From: Takakia lepidozioides
Lineage: Eukaryota > Streptophyta > Takakiopsida > Takakiales > Takakiaceae
Reading direction: 5' to 3'
Assembly (NCBI GenBank): GCA_030704615.1
Contig: CM060731.1
Location: 40,484,001-40,548,000, forward strand
Length of the DNA stretch: 64,000 bases
Shown here one piece after another: positions 45,661-60,400 of this stretch. Position 1 is the stretch's first letter, and the number at the start of each line of letters is the position of its first letter. The notes beneath the pieces were generated by a model that was not told the origin of the DNA, searched no databases, and saw only the letters and a program-made list of their open reading frames with translations. The position numbers and the translations under genes were made by a program.

Positions 45661-48420
45661 CATGTGTCTGGAGATGATGGGAAGCTGTCTGAACATACAA
45701 TTTGGTAGTTGTTGTGCTCGAGCACTAAGGAATGCTGTCTGCACCATGTTGGCTCTAACAACCGGGTCCAGGAGGGTTGAAATCCCTAAGGGGGGTTATG
45801 CCCTCAAGGATACGCCATACCAACAGTGCAGGGAATGGTCAATGTGCAGATTGTGTTTCTTTTTAATCTCTCATTGCAATCAGACCTAGACTGCTTGCTT
45901 TTCAACTTCAGTGAAGCTATGCATGTATCTGCTGAAGCCCTTGGAGTGATCTGTTTGCTCTTACTGTTGCAGCAAACTGATGGCTCACCCATGGGTGTCA
46001 GAAATGGAGGTTTTCAGTAACACAACACAAACAACATGTTCTTGGTAGATTCTTACCCTGCTTCGCGTTCTTCAGCTTGAAAGACCACAGCTGGTACATG
46101 TGCAGGTAAATTACGTCCGTTCTGCGTTCCACCATATCACAGCTCGATCTGCATCCTCTTGGATTACAGGCAAGAAAACTTGTATAACTGAGCTTTTATG
46201 CCACATGTTGTCCATGTCAAGAATTCCTGCTGTCTCCATCCCTTTAAATAGGTGTTTAAAAAGCCATCCCAAATGGCTCCAAACGTCCAAACCTGTCTCC
46301 AAAATTCACAGGCATAACTGGCTGCACATTCACAACAATTCACGGTGACTGTATTAAGTATAAACCCTTAAAGGACCAGCTAACTTGACAGTAGGGGTTA
46401 TAAGGAAAGGGGCCAGTAGCCGCATGGGGAAGAGGCTCCTATTTACGCTAGCTCCGGTTGGCGTCATATATACATATATAGGGTTAACTAGCTTCAATTC
46501 TTCCTCTTCATTGCATAGCTCTGCATAAAGGCCCCATGAATCAGTTGCAGCATGCAGTGAGGAAAGCATAGTCTGTTTGTCAAATCTGTGGTTGCCTTTG
46601 CTGGGAGATATTGATTTCTTGGATTATCATGTAAAGATGTCTGGAGATTGTGGGAGGAGTACCTTAGGGATGAAGAACTTTACTACGAAAAAGACACTGC
46701 AGGAGCCAGACCTGGGGAAGAAATGCAGTGACAAATGGTGGAAATGAGAACAGCAGGACTTCCAGTGATTGCATAAAAAATGTGTGAAGAGTTTGTGGGA
46801 GTACTCCCATACCAATGTAGAGACGTCTATACAAATTGCCAGGCCAGAGATTGCACTTGGCCAAGGAGCTCATCGAAGTTTGGTGCATCTTGGGACTATT
46901 GTATTTAGCATTAGAGTTCTTGTATATATATAGCTCTGAGTGTGGTCCAACAGATAGGTCAAAGATGAGAGGGTGACAAAACTTAGTTACTTCCACGCTG
47001 AAGCCATCCAAAGGAAAACAAGGCAAAGGAAAATAGTCCTCTTCCTAAAATGAAGCTCACAAATCTAGAAGAGTGAAATCTGTGGAATATTGCAACATGT
47101 GACAGCTACTTCCGCAGTGGAACCATTCAATGAGAGAAAACACCAAGGTGAAGGAAAGCATGTCTACACACATGACTCACAAATCTTAACCAGCAAAATC
47201 TGCGGAATATTACAACACGTCTGACAGGTAAAATGATCAAATCGGGAGGAAGCGGAAAGCTGAGGTATTTTCAGCAGATTCAAACCTCGGCTCCACAAGA
47301 AACAATCACTTAATCCTCATTCTTCTAGTGTTGTCGAAGTATACTAGAGAAAATTCCACCACCTTTTCCTTGCAAGCATCCAAAACAATTATCAATGATG
47401 CTGTCTCCAATTTGCACTGCTTGTGAATGTAACATGAAAATGAGGGCAACCAAGAAAGGCTTTGCTCCCTTTGGAAACCCCCTTTCTGACAAGAATGTAT
47501 GTCGGATGTTTCTGTACTGGATACACATGTGAGAGGTCTGCTGGATTGAAACATTTGTTGCAGGTGGTCAATATGGGACTACGCCCTTAGGCTGAAGGAA
47601 AACATCCCACAGCAAGTAAGATTACTCAAGGGCGACAAATGGCCAAAACCAAGATAACCATCCAAAATCTCGATGGAGTCAACAAACAAACCTTCAGCCA
47701 TGGAAGGCCAGAGAGGAGAACGAGGCACGGGCCAGGAGGGACCGACCCCATAGCAAACATGGCCTGAGGATCAATGTACCGCAAGGGAGATTGCCAAGGA
47801 AGCCCAGGTGAGGATAGATTGAGAAATCCCCGTGAACCTTGGCCAAGATGTACCATCATTGGCAGCCAATAAAACAGACAACTAGGTGCCAAGAAAAGTT
47901 GGGAAGATGTATGAGACAAAAGAATATGAGGGAATTCTTCTTCCCCAATCCAACAAGTGACATGTAAACAAAGTGGAGCCACTTTGATATGGCTAGTATG
48001 CAAGTATGGCAACTAGTGTAGATGAGAGACTCATTAAAGGCCTATCAACAGCCGAGTTCAGCGCCATGCAACAGTATTGTGTTGCATGATGCAGGTGGGA
48101 GACTTTCCCTCTCCAGTCCACCTACTTCCTGATATTTTACTGACAGGCCAGGCAATATCCCAGACCTGCAAAAAATGTGTGTAAATGCAGTTTAAGTGAG
48201 CAATCAGGCCTCCAGTAAGTATGTACAAGAGGTGGCCTCAGCTACTTACTTGAATCAGTCAAACTGACTCACACTCCATGGCAGCAGAGCCTCTCCACGT
48301 TGAACCCTGGACACCATTGGAGGACAGAATGCTGGTGCGTCAAGTCCTGAAAAGATCTGGGATGATTGAGTGAATGATGCCTATACTTAGGCGGTACTTT
48401 GAGGACAAGGTGGCATTCTA
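45661..48420. other. intergenic, no gene recognised
   Basis: About 2.8 kb with scattered short open frames on both strands and no family features. TATATA-like tracts lie near 46470-46482 and 46922-46932. A duplicated phrase AATCTGYGGAATATT.CAACA occurs near 47078 and 47197. The end abuts the 3' end of the sacsin-like gene. Confidence 0.4.
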
Positions 48421-51400
48421 TCATGCTCGGAAGATGTGGACAGCCTGGTTGACGGACCGGCGGCAAAATGGGCAGCGTGTGACTGCTGATGAGCATCTTT
48501 TGCAAAGCACATGCCCACATGGAACCACCATGGTATCCACCTCATTGCTCAAGCACACCCGGCACATCCATGCTGCACGAGCTGCCTCAGCATCCTTCAT
48601 TGCTGCCTCTGCCCTTTCCTGTTTGTCACCAGCACATGTCACTGTTTGGACCAGACAAAGACATGTCGGTATGATGCAACGCTACACTTGTGCATACATC
48701 TTGCTATAGATCACATGTTTGACTGTAAGGAAAGGAAAGGAATGGAAAGGGAAACAGTGTGTGCCTCATGCATGCATTACATACCCACCTTGAGAACTAC
48801 TGTCCTACACTCTGTATGTGTTTCCAGCAAGATTGTATGTGAGCCAGAATCATTTGCACTGGGAATCACACCCACATAAAAACAAGTTTTAAACAAACGG
48901 TAAGACAGGAGAGGTAGTTACCTGCTCAATGGAGAGAGCTGTGTCAGCTGCAGTAAGTTGTTCCTTTAGAGACAAGGTATGCTCGAGCAACGAGTTTTGA
49001 TCTACACCCATAGGCATACCAGCTGCTGCCAACATGTCACTTACTGCACGTACCACCTCTGTAACGGAGACACTCTTTGCGGCCTCCCTCTCAATGTGCT
49101 CCTGCATCAGCCGATACTTTTTACTTATCATCAGTCCCGCCTTGAATCTCCAGAGATAACTATTTTGGCAATGTGAGACCCATCACGCTTCCATGTTCCT
49201 CCAACATCAAAATGTGTTCCCCACAATGTAAGACACCACAGTATTTTCTTGGGTCTGGATGCACTACTCTTGCTATGATATGCATACATTTCAAAGGACA
49301 TAAATTCTGCGCTAGATATATTAGAAGAAGGGAGGAACACTACCTGCTTGTGTGATGCTCCAGCAACATCAGCATTGAGACCGGTACTGTCTTTCACAGA
49401 CTTGTCAGCAGGCTCTGGAGCTGTATTCTTGCTCCTAGTTAACCCTTGCAAATCTTTTGTATCTTCAAGGGCTGTGGCTGATGAGCTGGCAGCAGCTGTG
49501 CCTTTGAAGGAGAGAACTTGGGAAGACAAAAGCAGGTGGATCTCCCCTGGTCCTGTCTCCACATCAAGGCGATACAAAGCTTGCCCTGCAGAAGCACGCA
49601 CATCATGCAGCACACGTCCATAGCGCATGCATCCCTGTCCATCAGGGCGCCATGCAACAATCTCACCAGCATGAAAGGGCCTCAGTGGATGGCACTGCAC
49701 AAGTACTGCATCAGCTGCCACCAACTCCATGCCCAGCATTCCACTATGCTGCATGTCACCCTTGCTTCTCCTGCTACTGATATTGGACCCCAATCTCAGC
49801 GCATGTAGTACATTGACATCCATGCTGGCTGGTGATGTGAAAAGTGGGCCAATGGCAAGACACACAGGGCTGCCCAAGAGTCTGCTCACCACGACTGCCA
49901 GCAGGTCCTGCACTATGACACACTGGGGTGGCTCTGCAATTAGCAAGCGGTCCTTGGCTTTATCCACAAACTCAAACACTCGGTGCCCCTCTTCGCCCTC
50001 CTCATCACTTGTGAGTGATGGTGTCAATTTCTTCAAAGGCCGTCGAGTCACATCTGTGCGGCCAGGTAGCATGAGAAAGCGTGTATATAGCCGCCGAACA
50101 AACCAGAGCCCATCAGCAGCAAAGATGAGAGCCCTTACAAGCTGTTCCTTACTTGTTCCATGTTGTAAGGATGGAATAACAATCGCTGTCTCCTGCACCA
50201 CAGCCCATATAGCTTCTGCAAACGCTGGGCTTCGCAGCTTATCTGCAATAGAGGATCGCAGAATGGGACCAATATAATCGACCACTTCTAATGACTTGTT
50301 CTCATCCAGCTCCTGCAGATAAGAAGAAATCAGTCCTTCAGCATGTCACATTGAATTACGAAGTTTCCATATCAAGGTCAGTGAAACCGGGCCAAGTAAG
50401 CAGAGTCTCCATCCAAGAGCCTTGATATCTCTGTATCAATTTTTTTTCCATGGTTTCCTTCCTGAGATCTTCCAGATACAGGCATCACGAAAACTGCTAG
50501 CCAGTAATATAACCAACAAGGGGTCTCACCTTAACTTCCTTCTCAAGCATACATTTCCTTATAATGCTGTTGTAAAAACCACTGGTTTAAGGATCACAGA
50601 GCAGTCATCTGAACTGGAAAGAGAAAATAGGACATGGCTCTTACCTCCACAACTACCTCTGACAGCTTGCGGACACCCAGCTGATTACAGAGCTTTTCTG
50701 AGACATGCGGGTGAACAAATCTCACACGGGACACATCGATCTCACCCACTAGATTTGCACCAGGGGTATCCACATATACACATGCCCTCGCTTGTAGAAG
50801 TCTCCCACCATCATCAGGCACCACGGCACCCTCGGCAGGATCAGGCAGCATGTGACTGGCCATTGCCTTGGCCCTGTTCCCATCATCACAAATGAACTGC
50901 AATATACGCAACACTGCCCGGAGCTCATTGGGGTTAAGGCGCTGATATCCGCATGAATGTTGCAGATGCAAAAGCAGAGCTCGCATGCTCTCAAACGTAG
51001 GTGAATCTTGCATCCCTAATGAAGTCAGGACATCCACATGTGCAAGATATGCCCTTGGCAGTTCAAAAGCAAAGGGAGCGAGGTCCATCCCCAGCCTTGC
51101 AAACAGTGAAGTGGCTGCTGCCAAGCGTGTGCCATTAGTCACCGGTATAAAGTGCACTCTCTGCAATGCCTCCTTGTCTGCCCACAGAACAACATCTGTA
51201 AGAAATTGTACAGAATATGGGAAACCAGACTAGTGCGAATCCTTGATTCTGTGAAACCCTCCCCACTCTTTATCAAGAAAGTTAACCTTCGTCGACTTGG
51301 TTTGATTCTGATAAAAGGACAATAACAACCCACAGATGCAAGACAGTTGCCACTGGAATCACCAACACAAGGAGGGGAAAAGACTGAGCCACTCGGTATG

Positions 51401-54400
51401 GCATTTATTCATACAGAGTGTATAAGTTGAGAGTACAAACCAGGGTTGGAAAGCCCATTCCAGGCGTTGGTGAGGTACTTGAGCACATCACTAAAGGCAT
51501 CCTCCACAGTTCTCATACCCTTAACATTGGGCCAACGTGCAAGAACATCCTCCCCGCCATTCTTGCCAACCAGCTGCATGCATTGGAGACCAAGTTTAGC
51601 TGATTACTTATGTCAGATAGCTCCCTCTGGCTGTCCCTCTCCTCTACAAAGCTGACAGGAGATTTTTACCTGAAGATGTCTGAGTACGGTGGAGAAAGCA
51701 GGTGGGCTACGCAGGTGAAAGGCACCCCATGAAAATTCAGGGGGGACTACACTAGACCTGGCGAGTACTGGGGCACAAGTCCAAGCCAAAGGCCAGTCCT
51801 TCAAAAGTACTGCATCACTGTAAGATGCCAGTACTTTCCTGCTGCCACCAGCTCCACTAACATTTGGGATACCCCGCTCTGCAGGCACAAATGCGAGGCG
51901 GCCCAGCGCTTGGCAAAAATTAGTGCCATACACTGATGCAAAATTGCTTAGTAATGCCTCCACCAGCATGCTTGCCATGGCCCAAACCTCACTCGACACG
52001 CCTCCAGCACTGCCTGCAAACTCAGACTCGAAAGGTTCCCCTAGCTCTGTGCTTTGAGGGCCTTGCTTTCCAAGCTCTTCTATCTTTGTAGCACACTCCA
52101 GCAATAGTGATGCATCTACAGCAGACCGTAAGCCTGCATCCCGCAAGATACGAAGCCACCCTCCAGTGGCAAACTGCCCACCCGGAAATTTGCCATCTTC
52201 CCCAGAAAACACACGCCTTAAGAGGGTGCTCTCGGGGTCCATGAGCATTGGAGGCTGAAACAAGACACTCACAGTTGCATTGCCAAACTCGGTATCACTG
52301 CCTGCCTGCACGAACTTTGTTTCTCGTAACGCTGATACCACAGCCTCTTGCTGCCTCAGATTTGACCAGTTGTTGTAAATGTAGGCCAATATGCATTCTC
52401 GCTCCTGCTTGCTTTGTATCTCAAACCCTGGCAAAGCAAATCTTGCCATCACTTCATGGTCTGTAAGCTCTGGAATGCCCAAGATCTGGTACAGTGAGCC
52501 CCCGTCTGCCATCAAACGATATTGCAGACACTGTTCATCAACAGGCTGCAGAAACATGCCAGGAGGGACCACACAGTGTACCTGCTGATCGACTGCCACG
52601 TACCCTCCCCTGCTTGTCTTGTAGATAGGGAGGGATCTAAGCAGCCCAAGTTCTTCATTACTGTAAGCTGGAACTGAAGTTCCAAAGGACAAAGCACTGG
52701 AATCAAACGTACAGGAGGCGAAAAGGGAGAAAAGAGCGTCACAGTCCGCAGGCATGAGAGGCAGCTCCCGTGCAGATAAGCACCCTGCTTCCTGGAGTAA
52801 AAGGAGCTTTGACACCAAAACTTGTGCCAGTGATTGACCCTGGGGGGGAACGCAACATTGTGACACACTGCAGTCCAAAAAGTGGCGATCATATACAGGA
52901 ACATTACAGTTACAAAGCAAGGGCAAGAGCCATGGGTGCTGCCTTTCCAGTTCCAGAAAGGCCCTTGTACCTGCATCCATGCCACTGACTTCACTGATGC
53001 TTGGAGTCGATGCCTCCCCTAATAAGCTAGCACTCTGAGTTTGTTCTTGCTGCAGGGTGACTACCTCCCTTTGGCCCATATGAACCATCACTGGAGTAGA
53101 TGGTTCCCCTAATAAGCTGGCACTCTGAGTCTGTTCTTGTAGGGCAGGTGGCATAAAGACTAGCTGCCGCTCGCTCACACGAACCAGCACTGTAGCTGAG
53201 GTAACAGCAGGAATTAAAGGCCAGGGTGAGAAGAGAGAGAGTTCCTCTGATGACGCAGGATTCACATTTCTCCAGAACATGCGCAACCAGTCTGCCGAGG
53301 GCCCTGTTGGGGGTGGATTGATATTGTGAGTCCATGTGACCCAAGGAGCAGCTGCTGCAATAGTCCCCCTCGCAATCCATTGTCTTGGAAGTGCAACCCC
53401 CAAACTTGCAGCCAATGCCTGAGATGAAAAAGGCTGAAGTTTAAGCAGAGATTGAAATACACGATGGCGAAACAAATCTGCTAAAACAGGGCGCTCCACA
53501 CACAATGGATGGACAAACTTGGAAGCCATCCCTAGGAGCAGCGCTTGCTGCTCCTTGCTTCCCACCCAAAGTTCTACCACACCCAGCTTTGCCATCTGGT
53601 TTGTCGCAGTTGGGCACAGCAAACCCTTCAGTTCAGCCACTAGGGATCTATCGAGTGATCTGTCCTGGTCCTCTGGATTGACAGAATTTTGTGAGGGACT
53701 CCCACTTCCCCCCTCTCTGCTTGAATCCACAATCACCCCTGCACTGAGGTCTACGATTGCCCTCCCAAAGTCAGCAAACCAGTCCCGGGTGTCTCTGCCC
53801 TCCAAGACGCGTGATGACACCCAAGTTTCCAATTGTGTCTGCGGTTCTTCACGCATGACTGCGGGTCTAAGTCTCGAAGCTATACTGCTCCTATGGCCCG
53901 GAGTAGCATGGGCAGCAGGCGACCTGGACAAGGGCATGCCAGACGGCGCACCTCCATCCAGTTCTCCCTCAAGAACAGTAGCTGACCCTCCAAGGCTTAC
54001 TTGTCCAGGATTAGAGCTAGCCAGCGAAGCATCAACATAAAGGTCGACACAACAAAATTCCAGCAGATCAACCTGGGTCACGACAGATTGCACAGCAGCT
54101 GCTATTGATGGATTTCGAAGTAAAGTTCTCAACATTTTTGGAGTCACTTCCTTCGCAGCAACTCCTGCAACTTCCATTTCTCTGGTGAGTTCCCAGGGCA
54201 CTGCAAAGACACGGTAGTGCGATTTAAGGAAATCACAAACAGTTGCAGGTGGTGCCATGCCTTGCCGCTCTGTTCCTGGTGGAGATAGAAACATCCCATC
54301 AGCTGCCTTGGCCATGGACCCACCATGTAGTTGCCACATTGGCAACTCAACCAAGCGCACATACATGGGCTTGATTAACAGCTCCACTAAGCACTGCCCA

Positions 54401-57400
54401 TCAATTGCAGCCAACTGTGGAATTCCTACCTGCACGTTAGAACCCTCCAACCCAGAGATACTGGGCAGAAGTGCTCTGGACCTTGGCCAGAACACATAGA
54501 ACCTCTCAGCTGGTACCCCATGAGACCCATCTAGACCTCGACCAATAGGAGGATCAGCACGTGAAGTTGAAGGGTCCTGCCGTAGGCGCTGAAGCTCCTG
54601 CAGGAGCTCCACATATGAATCCCGCACACACACCAACAGCTCCTTATTCCAAACTGCTGCTACATTCTCTGACAGCACTCTTGATCCCTGCTGAGACACA
54701 CCTATATTGCTTACTGTCAAGTCTGAGGCTGTAAAACTATGAAACAGATGGCGACTACCACCATGCAACACCATGAAGTGTCCCATAATTGTAACGGGCA
54801 GCCCGGTTGAGAAGGGCAAGGGCAGGGGCGCCAGGATACAGCCATCAGCACACACCGAAGGCACTGCCCCGTTGCGAGACATGTGGGCAGCCACACCCGC
54901 AATGGGTGTCAGATTGTATGCTAGATACTTCCTGCAGCATATCCTCCACCCTCCTCAGTGTAAGTCGGGAAGTAGCATGAGTCAAGCCATAAACAAAACA
55001 ATGACACTCCTGGTAGTGAGCCGAATAGCCACATGGCAGGCAGGCAGGCAAGTTAGACAGGCAGAACAGACATAGGGTCAAAATACACAACACTACAAGA
55101 CAAAGACCCAGTTACAGCAATAGAGTTCCAGTAGCTAGAAGGAAAGTTTCCTTCCTACAAAGTCGCAGACACTTCTAGACCGAAACACAGAAAACAGCCA
55201 ATACCTGTCGAGAGCCATGTCACGGGTATGACCAGAGCCAAGGCTCTGCACCACAAGCCACTTGTCCACGATCTGGTCACCATCATCTGTGAGAAGAACA
55301 TCAATAGTGTGCACTTTTGAGGCCACGATGGAGCCCCCAAATATACTTGAAAGCTGAAATTTGAAATTGCGCCACTTCTTATCTTGAAAGGGGTTGCGAA
55401 GAGGTGCACGTGCAGGATCCACTCGCACTCCAAATAGCTTCTGTGGTGCAGCCTCTCCAGCCTCCCAAACTGTCACATCGACCTGAACATGATGATAAAT
55501 TGTATCTCAACACCATGGAACTACATACATCGATGTAACTCACATTTGAATGCTCCCATTACATTACATTAAAGTGCTCCAGGCAAGCCACACTGCCTGT
55601 ATCACTACTGGAGAAACTTATGCTCAATCCCATGTAAATTATCTCATACGGAGTGAGAATCTGCTAGTAGAGACTTTGTCAAAATTAAGGGTGTCATCCA
55701 CTCATAATTATCTGAATAATGATATGGCTTCAAAATGCCCAATGTAAGTGAGACCAGCCAGTAATAGCTCCATCTCATCTCCTTCTCATCTCCAAATGGC
55801 CACCATGAACTCATCCTGCCTAATCCAAAAAACTGACAATAACCTGACTCTTGATTGATCAACATCAAGATCTAGCTTCAGAATTCACACCGATTATTAC
55901 ACACAGTTACCCTGCCCCTATGACTGGAGTTCAATTCATGGGCCAGCCCTAAATAGACTGATCAACTCACAAACGTTGGCTAAGGTTACCCTCATTATGT
56001 TGGTTCGTTCCTATGAGTATAACTGGTGGCTCACTCCCTAGACCTGGAGCTCTCCAGATGGCTGTACCAACTGCATTCCTCAAAGCCAAGTACAAGGCTT
56101 AGTCCACCTTCTTCCTATATAACCTGCTGAACACAAGTCTTGCCTAGCTCTGTAATCATCTACCACGGGGAGGATGGTTGCAGGGTGTAAAACCCAACAA
56201 CAAGGGGAATGCCAGTCATGTACTGTTACTTAAAACACCAGGTGGGCACTTACAGTTTCAGTGTGGACAAGCGCTTGTGCCTGATAGGTACAATATATGG
56301 AATTTCAAAAACTAAATGAAATGTAAGACATTGCACATGCCGAAGTAAGTGTTCTTACATCTTCCACCGACTTCAAAAATAGCAGAGCAGCAGAGGCATG
56401 GATTTTGAACTTGTCGAAAATGCGGGCAACTTTTGCATCCCCACATTCTGCCTGATTCTGGATTTTTCCATCAGCAGCCTGTTGTGCTGCACGCAGCGGC
56501 ATGCGGATGATGGTTGCATCGGACCTAGCCCATGACAGTGTGGAATTCACTCGCAGAGGCTGAAACTGATCTGAGAACCTTTGTGGCAGGTCCGTCCCTA
56601 ACATATCACCATTCAAGTGAGATATGATCTTAACATTTGCACACTGGGATCCAGATATAGAGATTTTAGGGAAGTATGTACAGACAAGCCGAACTCATAG
56701 AAAAGAGGGAAAGAAAAGAAGCCCTGGGGCTACAGAGAAGGAGAGGATGGGGAAGATAGGGGGAAGAAAACAGGAAGCAATAAAAACACAACTATGTGGG
56801 CATACGGGACACGATAAGACTACAAGAGGAGAAATGAAATGAAATGGTGCTTTATAACGTCCGAGAATGACACACATAGAGAAGGCTCTCACGTATACCT
56901 TTCAGGGCATATGCTTTGCCAACTGGACTTCCAGAAGGTGCAACCCGACCATCAGCAAGAGAGGCTGCAAGGACCTGACCAGAAGGATCAAAAAGGTAGA
57001 GGCAGCCACCCGATACAATGAACGGAAGCTCTGTAACATGGTAAGCCCCCAACAGGCCACTCCCATACTGACACATATGTCCCCGAAGCTTAGCCGGTGG
57101 ACTGGCCTGCAGAATACACACCTCCTCTGTGCTCAGGACTGCTCCCTCAAATGCAATTGTGAGAGCTGGCCCTTGGAATTGGCCTGAGGCATCACATCAC
57201 CCCTTGTCAGTAAAAAGTCTGCTTTGCATTTAGATAGCTCACCTATAAGGGCAAGTGCCCTGATAGTCTATGCATTGACTCAACATGTGGTCATGGCTCA
57301 GTTGCTGTACCCATCTGTTTCAACTGGTCAGTAGTACTTACCAGATTCAATAGCAGGAATGCAATGAACTAAACTGAGCCTGAGGTTTGGCAAAGTCTTA

Positions 57401-60400
57401 TCTGGAAAGCAAGAAACCAAGGGGACTGGAAGGCAAGGATACAGAGGTGATTTCAGACGAATCCAGAATTGAATTTGATAGGCAGTCACCTAAGTCTGGT
57501 TGGAGAAGAGATTGGTGTGGGTGCTCCCTTTTATCATACACAACATGGATCTTCTTTGCTTTGCAGATATCAGCAACCTCCAGAAGGTCAAACAAGAGTA
57601 AGTCTTCATCCCCACAGCTAGAAAGCACCTCAGAGATGGCAGAGGTGGCCAAACATGGTAAATTGCTAGTCATTTCCTGGTCTACGAGGGACAAGTATCG
57701 CAGTGATTTGGCACCAAGACGATCCGCTAAGTCATTGTCAATGTCCGGGTGGACCAGTCGGCGTATCCCGGTCATCCCTGATACACTTTTGGCCAACCAT
57801 GGAGCATCATTATAAACTAGCTCTTTGGCTTGCACTAAGACCCCTGATGCATCTGGTACCAGCACTGAACCCAGCATGGCCTTTTCACCTCCCTGGATCG
57901 GCAACACCTCCGAGAGAGCCTCCAGCACTCTGAGGCAGAAAGTTAGTTGCTCAGGAGCAAGAGGCCCACCTTTCATGTCATCAGCAATGCGATACAAGAC
58001 ACGGGCGTAGTCGCTAGCCTCAAATGTTTCATGTACACCCAAGGCAATAAGCAGCCTCCTAAAACTGGCTATCTCAGATGGCACACTATACAAATATGGG
58101 TGAAAATGTGCAGGAGAGTCAAAGGCCAGCTCTTTTGGGGACACAAACCCCTCCCCAACCCACACCCACTGAACACCCTCCAACATGGACTGCAATATCA
58201 TCATGTCTTGTGACCCGACCGACTCCTCCAACACCTTATAAATGGCAGGTATTTCCTTGGTCAGTGTTGCATTAATATCACGAAATGAGTCTGCTTCATT
58301 AGTTCCAATTTGCTGCGGAGGACTTGCACCTCTACTTCTCCAGTGTCCATAGCATTTGGATAGTTCAACAAGTTGTGCTGCCAGAAGACTTGCATTTGGC
58401 TGCTCTTCCCAGCCGAGCTTTGATGCCAGACTCACTGACCGACATTCGCCATCTAGCAATCTCATGGTTGCAGATACAAGCCACATTTGTGACTTGGGAC
58501 GCACTAGCTTTGGGGGGGCAATTGGACATTGCACTTGAGGCCATGGCAGCTTGGAGTTAGGAGAATTGACAAGAACTGGACACCAGCTAATGTTGGTCAA
58601 TTGCATCCAGAACTGAGTCTCAGATTCATCATCTTCCCTTTCATGCTGAGGCAAATACCTGGCTGCTTCCTCGGAACTCTTCCCAAATGATTCTACATTA
58701 CCCAATGCATGAAATGTGCCTGAGGGTAACTCCGACCTGTGCATTGCTTTGTGGGCTGCTACATCTATAGATCCTGGAGGTAAAGCAATGGCTTCGGTTG
58801 ATGGCATGTGATTGGAGGAGGTATCGACCTTAAGCAGCAAGTCACGAATTGACTCTCGCTTAACTTCAAGGTCATCCAGATGTGCAAGAAGGGCTTTTGC
58901 CCTCCGAACAGCTTCTGTAGCATCTGAACCACTATTCATGGCCACAGATCGTGCACTATCCAGCAGCCCCTTGCAGCCAAGTGACCTTCTCAAGCCCAGT
59001 TGTACCAACACATCCAACACCGCATCTGCTGCAAACTCATCTGAAGGGAAAAAGACTTGCTTGTTGAGCAGCGTTTGTAGCTCAGGCACCCGTGGGTCAT
59101 ACAACCTGTCACAACAGCCTTCTTCATCAGCTGGGTTGGTCAATCTTCATTATATTCTCATCTGCTGTCTCCATTGAGATGTCCCTTCCTCCCTGCTGCC
59201 TGCCTTCTTTACCCAAGTCAAAGCTCTTCTAGAGCTGAGCTCCCACTAATACCCAGAAGACACCAAAGAACAACGCAACACCCTGTGCCTGTTTTTCTCA
59301 TATTTAAACAATCTAACTTGCATTCACACCAAAAGAAGGAACAAACCCGCGTGCCCAACACATCCCAAAGCCCAATGGCCCCAAAGTCACCCAAACTGAG
59401 TTAGCAATCAAGAGAAAACACCCTCCTGTAAGCCATTCCAGACAAGGGCGGCCACCCAAATCCTCTCCTATCCAACACAGAAACAGAAACCACTGAGAAA
59501 GCCAGGAGAGGAACAAGGAAGGAACACCAAAGCCCAAAGAAAGCTCGATACAACTCAGGAAAAATTCTCTTTCCCTCTCTGCCAAAATCAGGTGTGGCCT
59601 CTTGACTGAAGTTGGCTCCTTTGACGTGCGAGACTTTGAGAAGTCTAATGAGTACATTTGTTATTCCTTTATCCAATAACCACTTGAACTGACAGCTCCA
59701 AGCATACCTACAAAGTAAGTGGATTCAGCATTGGCACTATGGCAAAGTAGGGTGGGAGTCAGGCATACCTAGTGGGTGCCTCCAGAGTGCCGCATGCTGT
59801 GGGAACAAACGGCAGTTGAGACATTATTTGCTCAAGCCCCGGATCCTGCTCCACAAGCATTGAAAAATCTTGAATTACACCTAGCATAGCACGCCTCGTG
59901 ACATCCAATGGAATTTGCAAAATGTTGCTGAACATGTGGTCCCGATAGAAAGCTGCCTTACTGAGTTTTGTGATTCCCAAATATTCCATCAAAACCTCCT
60001 CTTCCCTTTGTGAGTCAGCATGTATGAAACTCTCTCCGAGCAGGCTTTCATCAATGCCATCAGGTGCAAACCAACGCCTGTGCTCAGGCAAAGCCACAAA
60101 CCGGCGGCCAGCACTTGAATATGACTCGAACACAGGCAACACCCTCAATACTTGAAGACGTGACGAATGCATATGGCCTGAGGAAAACCATTTGGATTGG
60201 CACAAGAAGCTGCGAAGCTCTCGCAGTTCCCCGTCCGAGGCCATCTGCAACAGTGGTGCCAGAACCTCCAGGTTACCTGATGTTGTAGCATGCAGCGCAT
60301 CCAGAATACCAAACGCACTGCCATCATGCACGTACTCCCCCAGTGTGGCATGTTTCACACACAGGTCAGACCTTAAAATGGCGCACTGCACCCTCTGCAG

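Noticed and set aside
47626-48012. 128-codon minus-strand frame
   Set aside because: No recognisable domain, no splice context and a composition like the surrounding spacer; left unannotated as a gene.
49729-50277. 182-codon plus-strand frame opposite the sacsin-like gene
   Set aside because: It is an antisense shadow of exon 50312-49344.
53519-54040. 173-codon plus-strand frame opposite the sacsin-like gene
   Set aside because: It is antisense to a well-supported exon and has no family motif.
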